The notes beneath the pieces are model-generated. The model ran no database searches, was not told where the DNA came from, and saw only the letters and a list, made by a program, of their open reading frames with translations. From positions 2,108,001 through 2,172,000 of the forward strand of contig MARA01000005.1 in the NCBI GenBank assembly GCA_001792895.1: a stretch of DNA of 64,000 bases. Direction: 5' to 3'. A program made the translations under genes and the position numbers. The DNA is from Lentinus brumalis (taxonomy: Eukaryota > Basidiomycota > Agaricomycetes > Polyporales > Polyporaceae). The stretch's first letter is position 1; every line of letters begins with the position of its first letter. Positions 48,331-58,427 of the stretch are shown here, piece after piece.

Positions 48331-51091
48331 TCACCAATAGGTGAGACCGCTAGGGCTACCAGCCTCAGTGCCACTTGGGATGCCGCCGTACGGGCTACTG
48401 AACCACCGTGCAAGATCGTCCTCAAGGCCAAAGTCGCCATCCCGGGGATGGCTACGCGATGGCGTGCCGAACGGAGATGCGACCCTCAACGAATGAGCAG
48501 AAGATGATCCTCCAGGGAAAGGCGACTTCTTAGGCGTCCTAGGGTGCATGGCAGGGGATCGCGTCGGGAAGGGTGGCGGATCAGCAGCCAAGAAATCGTC
48601 GATGCTGCCCATATGCAGAAGCGGAGCACGGGAGTTGAAGACAGACAGGGAAGGACTCTGGGGAAGCATTGGTGTGAGTCGGGCTTGAGAACGGCCGCCA
48701 GATTTGCACGGGGAGAAATCGAACAGTTCGGATTCTAGTTGTGCAATTCCTGAAGGTGTGGATGGAAGATCAGAACGGATTGGGGTGGAGGGTGGTGGTG
48801 GAGTGACAGGTCGATCTGGTGTCGAAGGATGCTCTTGGTCCTCTTCGCCACTACCCGCAGCGGCGATCGCAGATGCGACCAGACCTGGATGCAACAGCGA
48901 AGGACGAGTTCGTCTGGCCTCTTTGTCAGGCTGCTGGGTACACACAGACTTGACAGCATCAGTTGATAGGAGCGTCGGAGTTGTCGGCCTAGCAGCCGCC
49001 GGGCTTCCGTCGTCACACTTTCCAAGACTGGTTGCGGCCGTCGCCCTCTTCCTTCTTGCAGGTGTCGGTGAGCTGGGAGGACCCATCGGCGCCATCATCT
49101 GGACGCCACTGCTGTCAGAATTGAATCGTCAAACCAGCATATTGAGCGTACCTTAGGGTGCTTCCCTTTAGTCCTCGGGGGTGTAGCTGGGACCTGTCCC
49201 TTCCCTTTGTCATCGGGTGGGTTGGCCTCTGCAGAAATTGAAGGAGATTTGGAAGACGAATTGGAACGGAACCAGGCAGCCATATCATCCTCAAGTGGAA
49301 GATTCTCAGGAAGAGGGATGGGCTCCGCGATGGGGGAAGGTTGCGCGGAACCTTCCTCGTACAAGCTGAGATGGGACGAAAGTGCAGGGCTGGACGAGCT
49401 GCTGAGGTTGGAAACCAGGTCCGGGATGGAAGAAGACGACGGTGACCTGTCAATCGGCGAAGACGGAACAAGGTCGACCTGGGGTTCAGTGTCCGCATTG
49501 GCGACCGACGACGACGCATCACTTGATTGATCCACGGCACTGTCCAACGTAGGGATGGACGCAGCCCGAACCACACGATGGTAATTAGAAGAAGGTGGAA
49601 GCGGCGGGAATAGCGTGTCTGCAGCGGGTTGCTGTTGCTGCATTGCCGCCTGATAGTAGGATTGGTGATGAGGATTGGTGTGGGCGAAATGGGGAAAATA
49701 TGGGGGCAAGACGGGCGCTGGTATGGCGAGGGACTGCGAATCAACCTGCTCTTCGCTGGACTTCTTCCGCTTGGATTTAGGTGCACCTCCGTCGTCAGCG
49801 GCGCGTTTCCTCGGCCTGCTGGGTTGTCCGTTCATGTCAGCGCAAAGGTGCTTCTTAAAACCCCCACCCTGGAAGCAAGGGAGATCGCAGTCATATATCG
49901 CCCATAAGCTCTTCCCCTCCGCTCGTCCTCGGGCCACTTTGCGGAAGACCGCCATCGTGCTAAGAGCATGGCGTACGGAATTCATCCACGTCACCTCCCC
50001 ACGCTTGTAATGTGGGTAGACGGTGGTGATGTACTCGTATATATCTTGCAAAGCTAGCGCGTGATTTGGCGATGCTAGGATAGCGCGCCCGATGATTGCA
50101 GCGTAAGGGATATCTGGCTTCCGCTCTGAATATGGTCCGGGAGGGAGCTTGAACGGAAGACGACTCTCATCGAGGGGTCCTGACCGCATTGGCCCGGGAG
50201 ACGACACCAGGTTGACCACAGGTGGGGGACTCGAGCGTGGCGTAACAGGGCACGATGACCCCCCGGCGATCTTCTTCCTGCTAGGAGTCTTAGGGTATCG
50301 TGGAGCAGGGACTTTGAAGCGCCCACGATCTCGGGACGGAGTTTCGGCTTCCGCAGTATCGTCCTGCATGGGCTCACAACGGTGAGATGGTCGAGAGAGA
50401 TGCCATTAGGAGGTCACTTACAAGGGTGCGCTTCGAAGATGAGGCTTCGCCGACGACTCGTTCGCTATAATAGCGGTAGTGATGCGGTGTCTCCGGGGGT
50501 AACTGCCCATGTGTCCGAAATTCGTTGTCATGAATGAAGAACGAACGCGTTTACTTACTTGAGAACCCTGTGACTGTTCGGAGCCACGACTGGGAGTCGA
50601 GAAAACGCGTTCATCCTCGCGAGAGCGCGAAGTGGATCCTGCAACCCATCTGACAGTCAGCGCGCGTTTCCTGTCAGCGTCGCGACCGACGAACCTCTTC
50701 GCTGGCGCTCTTTGCGTCTATTCTTCGCCTCAAGAATTAGCTCCATTTGATCCCTAGGTCGCAGGGGAGCGAGCTCGGGATGGTTTGACCTGGATGGTGT
50801 ACGGGGAAACGCGGGAGAGGGCGCCCTAGAGGAAGAACTAGACATCGAGCTTGACCGTGAGCGGCCTGCGCTAGCTTGTTCAGACCTAGATCTCTCAAGC
50901 GTAGGTTGCGGTCGCGTCGTGTTTCCATTTTGAGGCTCGAAGGGCTGGTTCTGGAGGAGGACGGTGAGCAATTCTGCTTGCTTCGCCTGGAACTGCTCTT
51001 GGGTCATTCCGAGCCTGCTGAGGGTTTCGGAAATAGATGTAGAGGCATTAGATCCCTGAGCAGTCGCGCCACGGCTCCTGCGGGATGCCAT
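48331..51091 (-). CDS. Forkhead transcription factor
   Basis: A nuclear winged-helix DNA-binding regulator. The forkhead domain begins ERKPDIPYAAIIGRAILASP and continues LALQDIYEYITTVYPHYKRG, VTWMNSVRHALSTMAVFRKV and GKSLWAIYDCDLPCF; the recognition helix is NSVRHALS. A basic KRAADDGGAPKSKRKK stretch follows, then long Ser/Pro-rich tails. I extend the gene 5' beyond the Met at 50369. An exon starting MASRRSRGATAQG at 51091 joins through a GTTCGT intron, then a GTAAGT intron, to a short exon (PPETPHHYRYYSERVVGEAS) and on to the main exon, all in one frame. The last intron gives KGKHPK|MMAPMGPPSSP. The 5' exons are inferred. About 800 residues. Which yeast forkhead (Fkh1/2, Hcm1, Fhl1) it matches cannot be told; no FHA domain is seen. 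Confidence 0.82.
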
Positions 51092-51307
51092 GGCGGGGGG
51101 ATGAGGAAAGGAAGGGAGAGCAGGAGAGCAGGACAGAGCAGGACAACCACTTAACGCGACGTACAAGACCTTGAGAGCGTATTACGTGATACTAGTAAGC
51201 CCTGATTGGGAGCTTATCGCGAATATTCGGCGTTTCTCCTGGAACGTGGACGCGCTGCGCTCGCGCCGAAACGCATTCCTCCTCTGTCTTGGCCACCATC
51301 TGCGAGG

Positions 51308-54300
51308 ATGGTCTATCACAATTTGAAAGGTACGTACACTCATCTTTGCACTTGAGACCCGACTGAATTGTCCGGCAGCCCTGATCAAGGGAATCCGCGC
51401 GTGCAAGGTATGCCCGGTGGACGTCTCCGATGGCAACTCCTCATCCAAGTAGACTGTCGCAGACGAACGGGTCCTGATCAAGCAAGAGTCGGCGGCCATT
51501 CGCGCCTCGTTCCGTGAAGAAGACTCGTATGCAAGACACAACAATGTCGCCAAGCTCCTCTACATCCACATGCTCGGCTCCGAGGCCCATTTCGGCCAGA
51601 TGGAATGTCTCAAGCTCGTAGCGAGTCCCCGCTTCAGTGACAAACGGTTAGGCTATCTGGGTATCATGCTGCTCTTGGACGAGAGCCAGGAGGTGCTCAC
51701 GCTGGTCACGAACTCCCTCAAGAAGTGCGTACATTTGTCTCGGCCCTTGATTCACCTACCCATGACCTTGCAGTGACATGAACCACGCCAATATGTACGC
51801 TGTCGGGCTGGCGCTCTGCACTTTTGCCGATATTGCCTCGGAGGAAATGTCGCGTGATCTGGCTAATGAGATCGAGAAGTTGCTGGGCTCAAGTAACACA
51901 TACATCCGCAAGAAGGTGCGTGTCCCGTCCTCCGTCTGCCGCGCCTTGTAACCCGGTCTCCAGGCCGCCCTCTGTGCACTGAGGGTAGTTCGCAAAGTGC
52001 CTGAGCTTGCGGACCACTTCGTGTCCAAGTCCAAGAACCTGCTCGCTGACCGCAACCACGGGGTGCTCCTTACGGCCATCACTCTCGTCACTGAGATCTG
52101 CCAAATAGATCCCAACTGCTTGGCAGAATTCCGCAACGTACGATCCATTAACATCTCCCCCCGAGCTATACTGATAGCTTCTGACAGGCTGTTCCACTGC
52201 TCGTCCGACACCTCAAGGCCTTAGTCACGACTGGCTATAGCCCTGAACACGACGTCTCAGGCATCACGGATCCCTTCCTGCAGGTGAAAATACTCCGCCT
52301 CATGCAGCTATTGGGCAAGGGCGATGTCAAAGCCAGCGAAACCATGAACGACATCCTGGCACAGGTTCGGTTCTCGTCACATCCACGCACTCGCCGTGAA
52401 TCTTAATTGTTCACCAGGTTGCCACCAACACAGACTCCTCGAAGAACGTCGGCAACTCCATCCTGTACGAGACCGTCATGACCGTCCTCGAGATCGAGGC
52501 GGACAGCGGACTCCGCGTCATGGCGATCAACATCTTGGGCAAATTCTTAAGCAATCGTGACAACAACATACGGTACGTTTCCTCCCTGTACATCTAGCCA
52601 TGTAGTCGGCGCGCGCATCAGACCGCCGCTCATCCCTCGTTTATTTGGGCGGTAGATATGTGGCGCTCAATACGCTCAACAAGGTCGTCGCGATTGACAC
52701 GAACGCAGTGCAGCGGCACCGGAACATCATTCTCGACTGCCTCCGCGATGGCGACATCTCCATTCGGAGACGTGCCCTCGAGCTCTCCTATGCGCTCATC
52801 AATGAGCAGAACGTCCGGATCCTCATTCGCGAACTGCTTGCATTCCTGGAGGTTGCGGACGATGAGTTCAAGCTCGGCATGACCACGCAGATCTGTTTAG
52901 CAGCGGAGCGCTTTGCCCCCAACAAACGCTGGCACATCGACACCGTATTGCGTGTGCTGAAGCTGGTACGTCGAGACCGGCTCGAAGTAAGCCATGGTGT
53001 AGTTGCTAACGAGATGGCGTGCTGGTCAGGCTGGTAACTTCGTGAGGGAGGAAATATTGTCTGCCTTCATCAGGCTTGTTGCCCACACCCCGGAGTTGCA
53101 GGCGTACACAGCTTCGAAGTTGTACACATCGCTCCGCTCGGATATTTCCCAGGAGTCGTTGACCCTCGCTGCGACATGGGTTATAGGCGAATACAGCGAG
53201 GTCCTGCTCGAAGGCGGTCTGGTGGATGAGGAGACACCTAGATCCGTGAGTCAACGACTTGTGGATCGCATCTTGGCATATGCGTCTAACGACCTCATAG
53301 ATCTCCGACAAGGAGCTGATTGACCTGCTGGTGTCTATCCTGGATTCGCCCTATGCCAACTACTTGACGCGCCAATTCGTCCTGACAGCGCTTACGAAGA
53401 TCTCATCGAGGCCCACGACCACGCCGGCGCAGCAAGAGCGAATACAAAACATGCTGCTATCATACACGACCAGTCCGGAATTGGAGATACAGCAGCGTGC
53501 GGTCGAGTTCGCAAGCCTCTTCAACTTGGGCGAGATCCGTTCGGGTGTGCTGGAGCGTATGCCCGCACCTGAGCTCAAGGCTACGGTTCTTGGCGTTGGT
53601 AGGTCCAGCTCCTTTCATTCATGGCAGTCGTTTCTCATCCTGCTGCAGTCAGCGAGAACAAGCCAGTTGGTTCTGTGGCTCCCGGGAAAGACGTTCGTAT
53701 CTCATCTCAACCAATAAATCCTCTCCCTCAGCGCTGACATCGTCATCAGGTGGACCTCCTTGGCGACGACATCTCAAGTACGCCAGCAACAAATGGCGCA
53801 CCTGTTGTTCCTGCTACGCAGGACCTTCTGGCCGAGATCTTTGGCAGTTCAGGACCGTCCCCGCCCGCCAATACAGGCTCTCCAGCACCGCCTGCCGCTC
53901 CCCGCAACATCGCCCAAGACATTCTTGGTCTCTTCGACTCACCCGCTGCCCCCTCTCCCGCGCCGACAGCGGCATCTGCGCCTGCTATGCAGTCGCTCTT
54001 CACGGCCGCAGCGACTGTGCCACAGACCGCATCCCCTCCACCTGCACAAGCGGTGGCACCATCAGGATATACCGCGTACGACAAGAATGAGCTGCGCATC
54101 ACCCTGACCCCGCAGACGTCACCAACGCGTCCGGGGTTGGTGAGGATACTCGCAAATTTCCAGGCGACGGGTGCGAATCCGGTGTCCGGTTTGAACTTCC
54201 AAGCCGCTGTGCCAAAGGTGAGAATCCGCGATTTCAGCCCCCGAGTCCTCGCGCAGATGCTGACAGTGTTGTACAGTCACAACAACTGCAAATGGCGCCA

Positions 54301-54535
54301 ATCTCCAGTCCAGACGTCCACCCCGGACGGACAGAGACGCAGGAAATGCGTGTCCTCGCTCCCCCCGGTGTACGTGCGACTGCATGCTGCCGCAATTTTC
54401 CTCCAACTGACGATGCTTGCGTCACAGGCCAATATTCGCCTACGACTGCGGATAGCGTTCAACGTTGCCGGACGGGCTGTGCAAGATCAAGTAGACTTCG
54501 CTGGATTCCCGCCTGGGCTGACTGGTGGCTCGTAA
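51308..54535 (+). CDS. APL4: AP-1 clathrin adaptor complex gamma subunit
   Basis: Gamma-adaptin is a large subunit of AP-1, which sorts clathrin cargo between the trans-Golgi network and endosomes. A 22-nt first exon (MVYHNLK) joins to [40 protein letters not shown] and [20 protein letters not shown], the adaptin trunk. The trunk continues with [56 protein letters not shown] and [18 protein letters not shown] Pro/Ala/Ser hinge ([17 protein letters not shown]) contains a possible clathrin-box-like LLGDD/LLAEIF region. The C-terminal ear includes [20 protein letters not shown] and [20 protein letters not shown]. About 12 introns; all joins keep frame. About 830 residues, normal for the family. 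Divergent from the forkhead gene, 216 bp between start codons. Confidence 0.95.
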
Positions 54536-54819
54536 TCATACTTCTCCGAGTCTCATATCCCGTGCAGTATCTTATCCTTTCATCGTGCAATGTTCTCTGT
54601 AGCCTGGAAGTCTGGATCTGAGATCCCACATATACTACGCTTACTCCGCGTTACGTAACCCGCGGCTAAGCCACAGTGCACCGCTTGCGAGTCTTTCGAG
54701 AATCGACGACGACGACGCGACCGTCAGTAAGGTGTCATATCAGTTCGGACTGCAACATACAACTGAAGGACGACCATCTATCCGCAGCTCAGATTGCATA
54801 CCGTTCCATTGTCACGGTC

Positions 54820-56485
54820 ATGTCGACGGGCGGTTCTACACCCACTGTATGCTATGCACAGCCTCCCTTCAACAATCCTGCTGGAGAGATAGTTCTGCGG
54901 TCTCGAGACGGGGTGCTCTTCCGACTTCGCAAGGACATCCTCATCGAAGCGTCACCCGTCTTCGCCGAGCTCGTCTCGCAGGCCCTCTCAGAGCCACTGG
55001 CAGCACCGGACAAGAACGAGGACGGGAAACCCATCATCGATGTCCCAGAAAGTAGTGATATCTTAGATCCTCTACTCAGGCTCTGCTACCCTACAGCGGA
55101 CCCCATATTTGCCGATATCAAAGACGTGCGTCTGGTGCTCGGTGCCGCTCTCAAGTACCAGATGGAAGAGGCGACGTCGGTGATGAAGCGGAAGCTTCTC
55201 TCATATCTAGGAGACCAGCCGTTGAGGGTGTGGGCCGCCGCTTGTCTCCTCCACTTAGAGGAGGAATCCAGGGAGGCTGCTACCACTCTGCTTTCTCAGG
55301 AGATCCCCGCGGGTACTCCGCCCGAGTTCGACGAGGTCTCCACCGGAGACTACTTCAGGCTTAACCAGTTCCATCGAGCAGGAGGGAAGGTGGCTGAGAA
55401 CTTCAAGTTCTCGGAGCCTAGTCTTGAGAGTGCAACCGCGACGGCACCTCCTAAGGAGCCTGCTCGAGAGCGACCCATCCCGTACCAGTCTCGTCCTTAC
55501 GCGGATATCGTCTGCCGTTCGTCCGACGGCGTAGACTTTGAAACCCATCGCATCATCCTCGCCATGTCATCTCCTGTCCTTAGTGACCAGATGGCATCGT
55601 TCTTCGCCACCTATTCCCCCCAAACACCTCCCTACCATCCGGCTCCCGCGGCCTCCCCGTGATTATGATGGACGCCAAGGCAGCGATTCTGGGCCCTGTC
55701 CTGGAGCTCTGCTACATTCTAGGGTACACGACCACCCGGCCGCTCAACTTGCGCGTCGCGATTTCTATGACATCGTGCGCCCAGCGATATAAGATGCAGA
55801 ACGTGTGCGCTTACATTCAGCGATGCACGAACTGGCACCCTCCGTCATCCTCCCGCGACGCACTGAGCGGGTACCTCCTCGCCAGCCGCAAAGGCTTGAC
55901 AGACATTGCAAAGGAAATGCTGCGACACCTCCGCGGGGACCTCTTTGAGTACGGATACGTCCCCGAGATGGAGAAAACACCGGCGGCTGTCTACCATCGG
56001 CTCATGATAAACCGTCGTCAGAGCCTGGCGGCCATGTCGAGGTTGGCGGCGGTCCCGCCGAGCCCGTCCTCTACCCGCAGCACCCCATCGACGCCTAAGC
56101 CCGAGCGACCTGTCAGTGTCGGGCAGCCTAGTTCCGAACGGCCCAAGGCTATTGCGCCGCCGTTCACTCCACCTCCAACTATCGACGATCCCTGGTTGCA
56201 CAGCCTCTGGCAGAGCGTTGTGCAGGGCTTGACGGCTTTGGGCCCTGGCAAGAGGATACACGACTTGATTCCGGGACTCCAGCAAATGTTCAGGGAGTCA
56301 CTGCAGCACAAGATCTGGTGCAAACGCTGCGGACCGTTCGTCAGCACGATACTGGAGATACACGAGCTTCACTGGAAGGCACGCTCGTCCGTGGTCGACT
56401 TCGATGTAAGTTCCTCGAGAACTTTCCTCACAACCCTAACGGTTTACTCATCATCACACTGCTGCCATAGAACAAACTCTCCTAG
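54820..56485 (+). CDS. Double BTB/POZ domain protein, first copy (one frame break)
   Basis: This belongs to the large basidiomycete BTB/POZ family; BTB domains mediate dimerisation and often Cullin-3 binding. BTB 1 starts IVLRSRDGVLFRLRKDILIE, with DPLLRLCYPTADPIFADIKD. BTB 2 starts ADIVCRSSDGVDFETHRIIL. The C-terminal part has PWLHSLWQSVVQGL and a CxxC pair in KIWCKRCGPFVSTILEIHEL. A terminal intron (donor GTAAGT at 56406) leads to the last codons NKLS and stop at 56485. The frame breaks in BTB 2 at the C6 run 55616-55621: before it the frame reads LSDQMASFFATYS, after it NTSLPSGSRGLPVIMMDAKA, in line with the paralogue at 62194-63768. One missing C explains it, so I regard this as one gene. 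About 540 residues. Confidence 0.82.
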
Positions 56486-56613
56486 GCAGCCTCCTAGAGC
56501 GAGCTACGCGAGTTTCGGACATACACAGCGATTCCTTCGGACATGGGACGATATAGGTTGGGATTGTCAGTATATAGGGTCGCGCGCGCGGCACTTCGGG
56601 GTAATTCCTGTAA

Positions 56614-57274
56614 TCACTTCTTCAGTGGGCGCGTGTTCAACGGCCATGGCTTCCCCATCCAGGTGGCTAATTCCGTATGGTCCCTGAATGCGTCGTCGGT
56701 GTTCGGATGTATGAGTACCCTGCGTTTGTATACGTATTCCCCTTGATGAGCATATACCAGACGAGGGTGTTTTACATGATCACTCACGAGAGCGGCCCTC
56801 TGTTGACGGCAAGCCAGGCGAAGAGGGTACCCGTCTGGTGAGGAGTGAACACGTTCACCTCGAACATCGGGACGGGGTGAGGCCCAACGGGCTTATCCCA
56901 CAGCCGATAGATACGGAGCTGGTCGATGAGCCTCGGTCAGTGCAAACCCATCACAAGAGCTTCCTGGAGACCATACCTCCGGGAACTCACGCCTGATGCG
57001 TTCGTGAAGCTCGGCTGCATACTTCGCCTCTTCAGGCGCGGTGGGTATGTAATAGACTAAAGTCGAAAGTGAGCAATGATTATAATCATATATCTATGGA
57101 CGTACTGTGGAAGTCGAACCCGTTGTTGGATGAGTCGATCGGTTTCGGGAAGTCATCGTATGCAGCTGAGCGAGGACCGGGTATGTTGGTCAGAGACTTG
57201 CCGTCGGCGTTGTAGGTCGTGGGGAGCGGATCGGCGTTCTCGTAGCCAGCGAGTAGCGAAGGGATCTCGGACAT
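56614..57274 (-). CDS. DOPA 4,5-dioxygenase-like protein
   Basis: This belongs to the DOPA-dioxygenase family, extradiol-type enzymes that in some fungi cleave L-DOPA to betalain precursors. Its own substrate is unknown. Four exons give 161 residues. Exon 1 (57274-57106) ends GFDFH and joins by a GTACGT intron to IYYIPTAPEEAKYAAELHER. A second intron ends CGACCAG before LRIYRLWDKPVGPHPVPMFE and VNVFTPHQTGTLFAWLAVNR. The third (donor GTGAGT) joins GPLS to VLIHPNTDDAFRDHTELATW and MGKPWPLNTRPLKK, stop at 56614. The His/Pro-rich GPHPVPMFEVN and the LIHPNTDD blocks are the family signatures. The splice model was built by hand but every join is canonical and in frame. Tail to tail with the first BTB gene, 128 bp apart. 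Confidence 0.88.
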
Positions 57275-57821
57275 CTTGAAGAGCTCGAGGATGAAGCTGA
57301 TCAGGAGTGTATGGGTGTTTGGGAAGGTTCTGAAACCCTGCTGTTCCGACTAGTACTTATAAGAGGCTAGACGCCCGGCCTTGAGACGAACTTACCAGTC
57401 AGCTGCTGAGCCAAAGCTACTGAGCGGATTCCCACCTGCGGTATGGGCTTTCTCATCGCGCAGACATCCAGACAGCTGGTTTTTGGTCAGTGTGCTTCGG
57501 ACATGGGGGTATGACAAAGCTGACGCGACGGTCACGACAAATCGCGATTGATCATGGTTAACCTTGGTTGACTTGAAGTTACGCCCGCAGCGGCTGCAGC
57601 CCATTCCGGGTCTACTGTAGCTATAGATCAGTAAACACGACGCCTCATGAGGGTTACCAGATGCTTTCCAACGTCGCACATTGCACACGAATGCGCTGAG
57701 ACTGGAGTGGATCATTGATGGAAGGAAGCCACTCACATAATGATACAGTTACACACAACGTTTGCAGAGATGTACAGCTTACAGATACACGTATACGAGG
57801 GTCCGTCACGAACGGAGACGG
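57275..57821. other. Intergenic, dioxygenase promoter and MZT1 3' flank
   Basis: 547 bp with no supported gene. On the minus strand TATAAG (57356-57361) lies about 82 bp upstream of the dioxygenase start codon and may be its TATA box. Confidence 0.45.
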
Positions 57822-58156
57822 CTATCTCCCATTCGTTGCAGACCGCGCACTCCTGGCTGCTGCACTCTCTCGTCGCAACTCTTGGATCACAGCCTGTGGC
57901 AGTAGCTTCATGTCAGCTCAGCGCACGTACATGCAAGAGACTCACTGCAAGCGCTTCTGGATTCACCCCCGCCTCAATGAGGCCGACGCATGTCGCAAGT
58001 GTCTCCTTATCAAGACCCGTATTCAGCAGCTGAGAGATGTCGAAGAGAGCTGGAGACAACGCGTTACTGGGTGGCAAGTGATTCGTGACATGCACGACGC
58101 GTACTGTTCAGTGTCTCTTCGGCGGCAGATATGCGGTCAGCCTCTCGTGTAGACAT
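57822..58156 (-). CDS. MZT1: Mitotic-spindle organizing protein 1 (MOZART1)
   Basis: MZT1 is a tiny essential subunit of the gamma-tubulin complex that recruits it to spindle pole bodies and microtubule organising centres. Three exons (58156-58105, 58049-57946, 57893-57822) total 228 nt including the stop and encode 75 residues. The core LFDISQLLNTGLDKETLATC then VGLIEAGVNPEALAAVIQEL is diagnostic. The introns use GTACGC and GTGAGT donors and CAG acceptors, and both joins keep frame. A longer unspliced frame through the second exon hides the true start. Head to head with SF3B1, 271 bp between start codons. Its size makes it easy to miss in automatic annotation. Confidence 0.93.
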
Positions 58157-58427
58157 AGTCTCATAGAATGGTTGTTGAACGAGTAGACAGTCGCCGCGTT
58201 GTCTCAATGTCTGAGCACTGTGAGTTGCGCGTCTGTGGCATCCGAGCGCCGATGGAGTAGTTTATATCCCGACGCGCCGCTTCTGCCTGATTTCTAATCG
58301 GAGCTTCAACAGCGCCCCAAGCTCGGTGGCGTTACTCAGCGTCCTTTGGACCGGAACTCTCACTCGCCTCTGACTGTCCTACTGCTACTGCCACCACTTC
58401 CTATCCTCACCTTCATTCCTTCTCGCT
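58157..58427. promoter_or_regulatory. Divergent promoter of MZT1 and SF3B1
   Basis: 271 bp serve two essential genes. The minus strand reads ATATAAA at 58261-58267, about 105 bp upstream of the MZT1 start. The SF3B1 side is CT-rich (TCTCACTCGCCTCTGACTG) with no TATA box. Confidence 0.5.

Noticed and set aside
57392..57736. A 114-codon minus-strand frame between MZT1 and the dioxygenase
   Set aside because: No domain or repeated family motif; it lies where MZT1 3' UTR and the dioxygenase promoter are expected.
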